Of a stretch of 64,000 nt of DNA, positions 61,089-64,000 are shown one piece after another. How positions within the stretch are numbered: position 1 is the stretch's first letter; each line of letters starts with the position of its first letter. Made by a program: the position numbers and the translations under genes. The notes under the pieces are model-generated. The model was given only the letters and a program-made list of their open reading frames with translations. It searched no databases and was not told the origin of the DNA. The DNA lies in the NCBI RefSeq assembly GCF_009363535.1, contig NZ_CP045369.1, positions 62,001 through 126,000 on the forward strand, read 5' to 3'. Source of the stretch: Microbulbifer sp. THAF38 (GTDB lineage Bacteria; Pseudomonadota; Gammaproteobacteria; Pseudomonadales; Cellvibrionaceae).

Positions 61089-61105
61089 TTGGCACCCAAT
61101 TCGCT
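61089..61105 (+). promoter_or_regulatory. Sigma-54 promoter of rtcB
   Basis: TTGGCACCCAATTCGCT: GG at 61091-61092 and GC at 61103-61104, separated by the required 10 bases. It matches TGGCAC-N5-TTGC with one mismatch in the -12 element. The start of transcription should be at about 61115, giving a 5' UTR of about 75 bases. Confidence 0.8.
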
Positions 61106-61140
61106 ATATCAATGGCAAGAGAAACCCATGAAGTGATAAC

Positions 61141-61198
61141 GCGGTTTCACGAGATTTCAGCGGTTTCATGAGATTTAAAAGGAGCGAGAGATGAAACC
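61141..61198 (+). promoter_or_regulatory. Repeated element and start-codon hairpin in the rtcB 5' UTR
   Basis: GCGGTTTCAYGAGATTT occurs twice in tandem (from 61141 and from 61160). GGTTTCAT at 61162-61169 is exactly complementary to ATGAAACC at 61191-61198, which covers the rtcB start codon, with the ribosome site AAGGAG in the loop. The first copy would pair with one mismatch. Confidence 0.5.
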
Positions 61199-62420
61199 AT
61201 TGCCGTATGAAGTGATGCAGGCAGGTGGGGTACCGATTAAGTCCTGGACCTTAGGTGTGCCCTTTGAAGAGGAAGCCAGGGCTCAGCTTAAAAATATTTC
61301 GCAGTTGCCTTTCATCCACAAGTGGGTGGCGGCAATGCCCGATGTACACCTGGGCAAAGGCGCCACCATTGGCAGTGTGGTACCCACCCTGGGCGCGGTA
61401 ATCCCCGCAGCCGTGGGTGTGGATATTGGCTGCGGCATGATGGCGGTGCGCACTAGCCTCACGGCGGCACAGCTGCCAGATAACCTGGCGGGTGTACGCA
61501 GTGCCATTGAGCGCGCCGTACCCCACGGCCGCACTGGTCGGCACCGGGGCAGGGGTCGGGATAAGGGTGCCTGGGAGAATCCGCCAGATGATGCACTAGC
61601 CGGTTGGACGCCTTTGGCAGCACCGTTTGAGTTGCTGAAGGAGAAGCACCCAGTATTGAAAAATACCAATAATATCAATCACTTGGGGACTCTTGGCACC
61701 GGTAACCATTTTATTGAGATGTGCCTCGATGAGCACGGCAGTGTGTGGCTGATGTTGCATAGCGGTTCTCGTGGTGTGGGTAACCGTATTGGCACTTACT
61801 TTATTGAGAAGGCCAAGCGGGATATGGAGCGTTGGCATATGCATTTGCCGGATAGCGACTTGGCCTATTTCCCCGAGGGCACAGAGCATTTCGATGACTA
61901 TGTGCAGGCGGTGGAATGGGCGCAGGAATTTGCTCGTATCAATCGGGAAGTCATGATGGCGCGTACTATCGGCGCGGTGAAGCAGGCACTGGGCATGGAT
62001 TTTGAGGCGCGTATGGAGGCGGTTAACTGCCACCACAATTACATTTCCCGCGAGCACCACTACGGCAGGGATGTACTGGTAACCCGCAAGGGCGCTGTAA
62101 GGGCGCGTGTTGATGAAATGGGCATTATTCCCGGAAGTATGGGGGCCAAGTCTTTTATTGTGCGGGGGTTAGGAAACGAAGAAAGCTTCTGCAGTTGTAG
62201 CCATGGTGCCGGGCGGGTGATGTCCCGTACCAAGGCGAAAAAACTGGTATCCCTGGAAGAGCATCGCGCGGCTACTGTCGACGTGGAATGCCGTAAAGAC
62301 GAAGGTGTGATCGACGAAACCCCATCGGCCTACAAACCTATTGAGAAGGTTATGGCAGCACAACAAGACCTGGTGGAAATCGTTTACACCCTCAAGCAGG
62401 TAGTCTGCGTCAAAGGATAG
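61191..62420 (+). CDS. rtcB: RNA-splicing ligase RtcB
   Basis: A 409-residue RNA ligase joining 2',3'-cyclic-phosphate or 3'-phosphate ends to 5'-OH ends, GTP- and Mn-dependent. Motifs: AVGVDIGCGMMAV (metal-binding Asp and Cys), LGTGNHFIE, HSGSRGVGN, NCHHNYISREHHYG, and SHGAGRVMSR with the GMP-accepting His. Strong ribosome site AAGGAG. No rtcA follows. The next about 600 bases hold tRNA-like elements instead. Confidence 0.97.
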   Translation: MKPLPYEVMQAGGVPIKSWTLGVPFEEEARAQLKNISQLPFIHKWVAAMPDVHLGKGATIGSVVPTLGAVIPAAVGVDIGCGMMAVRTSLTAAQLPDNLAGVRSAIERAVPHGRTGRHRGRGRDKGAWENPPDDALAGWTPLAAPFELLKEKHPVLKNTNNINHLGTLGTGNHFIEMCLDEHGSVWLMLHSGSRGVGNRIGTYFIEKAKRDMERWHMHLPDSDLAYFPEGTEHFDDYVQAVEWAQEFARINREVMMARTIGAVKQALGMDFEARMEAVNCHHNYISREHHYGRDVLVTRKGAVRARVDEMGIIPGSMGAKSFIVRGLGNEESFCSCSHGAGRVMSRTKAKKLVSLEEHRAATVDVECRKDEGVIDETPSAYKPIEKVMAAQQDLVEIVYTLKQVVCVKG

Positions 62421-62602
62421 TCAGCGCTTGCCACGGATAAGGCCTTTAGTAGTGAGGAATGTCGGAAGTTATGCCCAAAGGGCAGGCTCTCCGCAAACAA
62501 GTTTGAATGTTTTGTTCCAGTCAGCGGAGCCGGTTCTGTATGCCGGCCTGGCACCACCGTCGTTGGCGGTAGGTGTACCCACTGGGGCAATCTTCAAACG
62601 CT

Positions 62603-62672
62603 AACTTTGTCGCTCAATTGGTAGAGCAACCGTTGAACCGGTTTGTTACAGGTTCAATTCCTGTCAAAGTCA
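62603..62672 (+). ncRNA. tRNA-like RNA (Y-RNA/tRNA mimic candidate)
   Basis: It folds as a cloverleaf. Acceptor AACTTTG / CAAAGTC (six of seven pairs); D-arm GCTC-AATTGGTA-GAGC; anticodon-like arm AACCG-TTGAAC-CGGTT (loop of 6, not 7); T-arm ACAGG-TTCAATT-CCTGT. The outermost acceptor pair is A/C, the anticodon loop has the wrong size, and no CCA follows, so it is not a normal tRNA. Known rtc operons in Salmonella carry Y RNAs (YrlA) with tRNA-like modules next to rtcB, which is the best comparison. It is downstream of rtcB on the same strand, probably in the same sigma-54 transcript. Confidence 0.65.
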
Positions 62673-62673
62673 C

Positions 62674-62735
62674 GTCGCCTGGAAAGCGACTTTAAGGGAA
62701 GGCGAGAGCCTGGGGTTCGAGTCCCCACAAAGAAG
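62674..62735 (+). pseudogene. tRNA-Ser(GGA)-like 3' part
   Basis: Anticodon arm GTCGC-CTGGAAA-GCGAC (loop with anticodon GGA, serine), a long class II variable region (62691-62710), canonical T-arm TGGGG-TTCGAGT-CCCCA (62711-62727), then CAAAGAA and G73-like G. The acceptor 5' strand and D-arm are missing; the place is taken by the tRNA-like element directly upstream, whose CTTTG could pair with CAAAG. It is either a truncated tRNA or part of a composite tRNA-like RNA. Confidence 0.6.
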
Positions 62736-63045
62736 CCCTCTTTGTTGAAATCTATTCGGGGCCCACTGTGTCTATGGCTTGGACTGTTGGATTTTGCATC
62801 AATGGTCAAACACAAAGGCACACCGGTGACAGTGTCGCCTTGCGTGGGTTTGCGTTGTGCGAGTGGATTACAGGATTTGCATTGATTCTATTTTAGCCAG
62901 GGATTTTGGTTGCGTTACCCGGGATGGGTGAATGAAGAATTTTGCAAAACCGCTGTAATTTGCTCCCACTGTGTACAAGCGTTGGGCCACCCTGTGATCG
63001 AGTGGGCCCCACCCAAAGGAATAAAAAAGATAAGAGATCGGAGAA

Positions 63046-64000
63046 ATGAAGTCTCTCTTTAAAATATGGAAGATTGTCAATGTGGCTGATAACGAGCGAG
63101 CACTGCTGTTTCGCCGCAGTCGATTTGAAAGGGTGCTGCCACCAGGGCGCCACCGTATCTGGCTGCTTTCTGGTGATGTACGGGTGGAAACCTATGATAT
63201 TACCGATGTGGTTTTTGATGCGATCAAGGCAAAGTTTCTACTGAATACTTATGGCGATTTGTTAGGTGAATATTTACAGTCCTACGAGCTGTCTGATCAA
63301 CAAGTTGGACTTTTCTATCGGGATGGTCACCTGGTGGATATCCTTCCCCCTGGTAGTTACCGTGCCGTATGGAAAGGGGGGGAAGCGGTTCGTGTAGGTA
63401 TTGTGGATATTTCCAGGGAATACACGATCGATGACAATGTACTGGGGCTCCTCGGTCGTGGTGCTTGCGCAAGCCAAATACGCATCGCTGCTCAAGCGGT
63501 AAGCTATAACGAAATTCCCGATGAGCATGTGGGCCTTTTAATTGTCAATGGAAAATTGGAGAAAGCGCTGCAGCCGGGTCGCTATGGATTTTGGAAATAC
63601 AATCGCTCTATCGCAGTGAAATTGATGGATATGCGCCTGCAAACTATAGAAGTAAGTGGCCAGGAAATTCTAACCAAGGATAGAGTTAGCCTGCGCATTA
63701 ACCTGAGTGGCAGTTTCAAGATTACAGATCCACAACGGGTGGCATTAAAACTCAGTGATTATAAACACCATATTTATCGTGAATTACAATTAAGTTTGCG
63801 CGAAGCGGTGGGTACCCAGACTCTGGATAGTTTATTGGCAGATAAAGATCGGCTGAATATTGTTATTGCAACGGGCATCCATAAAAAACTAGCGCATTAC
63901 GGTATCGAGATTGTCAGTGTCGGAGTGAAAAATATTATCTTGCCTGGCGATATGAAGATGATTCTCAATCAGGTAGTGGAGGCACAGAAGGAGTCTGAAG
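63046..64000 (+). CDS. SPFH/band-7 domain protein (partial, runs off the window)
   Basis: At least 318 residues. N-terminal repeat units (VADNERALLFRRSRFERVLPPGRH; a second, similar unit with GLFYRDGHLVDILPPGSYR; a third with VGLLIVNGKLEKALQPGRYGFW) lead into an SPFH domain (VKLMDMRLQTIEVSGQEILTKDRVSLRINLSGSFKITDP) of the slipin type. The end is outside the window. No classical membrane helix is seen in the visible part. It has GGAGAA at the start and shares strand and position with rtcB, as SPFH genes do in some RtcB loci. Confidence 0.88.
   Translation, partial: MKSLFKIWKIVNVADNERALLFRRSRFERVLPPGRHRIWLLSGDVRVETYDITDVVFDAIKAKFLLNTYGDLLGEYLQSYELSDQQVGLFYRDGHLVDILPPGSYRAVWKGGEAVRVGIVDISREYTIDDNVLGLLGRGACASQIRIAAQAVSYNEIPDEHVGLLIVNGKLEKALQPGRYGFWKYNRSIAVKLMDMRLQTIEVSGQEILTKDRVSLRINLSGSFKITDPQRVALKLSDYKHHIYRELQLSLREAVGTQTLDSLLADKDRLNIVIATGIHKKLAHYGIEIVSVGVKNIILPGDMKMILNQVVEAQKESE

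Larger units (their letters stand above)
62421..63045. other. 625-base gene-free region with structured RNA
   Basis: Between rtcB and an SPFH gene. From 5' to 3': hairpins at about 62485-62530 (GGCTC-CCGC type pairing with GCGGAGCC) and 62546-62575 (CACCACCG with CGGTAGGTG), a tRNA-like cloverleaf (62603-62672), a tRNA-Ser-like 3' half (62674-62735) and a long-range 10-base helix (62758-62767 with 63001-63010). No protein frame here has coding character. Confidence 0.6.

Noticed and set aside
61141..61178. CRISPR-like or satellite repeat in the rtcB leader
   Set aside because: Only two copies, no spacer of unique sequence and no cas genes.
62603..62672. A functional tRNA gene for Phe (GAA in the loop)
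   Set aside because: The anticodon loop has six bases, the first acceptor pair is mismatched and no CCA is encoded, so it is reported as tRNA-like instead.

Overview
The window (about 64 kb, moderately GC-rich) reads as chromosome of a marine gammaproteobacterium, most like Microbulbifer or a relative in Cellvibrionales. This is inferred from gene content (TonB receptor, M28, M19 and DUF885 peptidases, TldD/TldE, YqiJ/YqiK, CbpA/CbpM) and from the gene order znuB-znuC / znuA / polA / engB / cytochrome c4 / dsbA, which is also seen in Pseudomonas. There are no insertion sequences, prophage genes, rRNAs or CRISPR arrays, and no complete tRNA.

Layout. 0-5 kb: dipeptidase lipoprotein, two tiny membrane proteins, a TonB-dependent receptor. 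4.8-7.9 kb: zinc uptake genes znuB-znuC facing znuA, with a Zur-like palindrome between them. 8-17 kb: polA, an alpha/beta hydrolase plus PRPP-synthase-like operon, a Fur-boxed gene of unknown function, engB, cytochrome c4 and dsbA. The gaps between polA and engB hold at least three candidate small RNAs with C-rich hairpin loops, at the position where other gammaproteobacteria encode Spot 42/ErsA. 17-26.5 kb: a membrane-anchored cytochrome c, ecotin, two paralogous secreted proteins, an ACT-domain protein, an M28 peptidase, a LysR regulator facing ferredoxin-NADP reductase, and a lipocalin. 26.5-39 kb: a large leftward cluster tldD-tldE-tldD, DUF4159, MoxR ATPase, DUF58, a BatA-like membrane protein and two large membrane proteins. 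39-47 kb: NAMPT-type phosphoribosyltransferase with a divergent small regulator, pspA-yqiJ-yqiK, a zinc-ribbon protein and cbpA-cbpM. 47-53 kb: a GDPD, a Ca/Na antiporter, a Cys-rich lipoprotein behind a structured leader, a tyrosine-degradation operon (4-hydroxyphenylpyruvate dioxygenase, VOC protein, FAH-family protein) and a nitrilase. 53-59 kb: an orphan YopT-like cysteine protease in AT-rich surroundings, a DUF885 peptidase, a TSUP transporter and a lipoprotein joining MORN repeats to a C13 (legumain-like) peptidase.

59-64 kb is the most interesting part: an RNA-repair locus. rtcR (CARF plus sigma-54 activator) faces rtcB (RNA ligase), which has a sigma-54 promoter and an unusual 5' UTR. 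Downstream of rtcB are about 600 bp without a gene that contain a tRNA-like cloverleaf, the 3' half of a tRNA-Ser(GGA)-like sequence and a long-range helix. An SPFH/band-7 protein follows and runs off the window. This resembles RtcB loci that carry Y-RNA or tRNA-like RNAs, but no Rsr/Ro60 or RtcA gene is present here.
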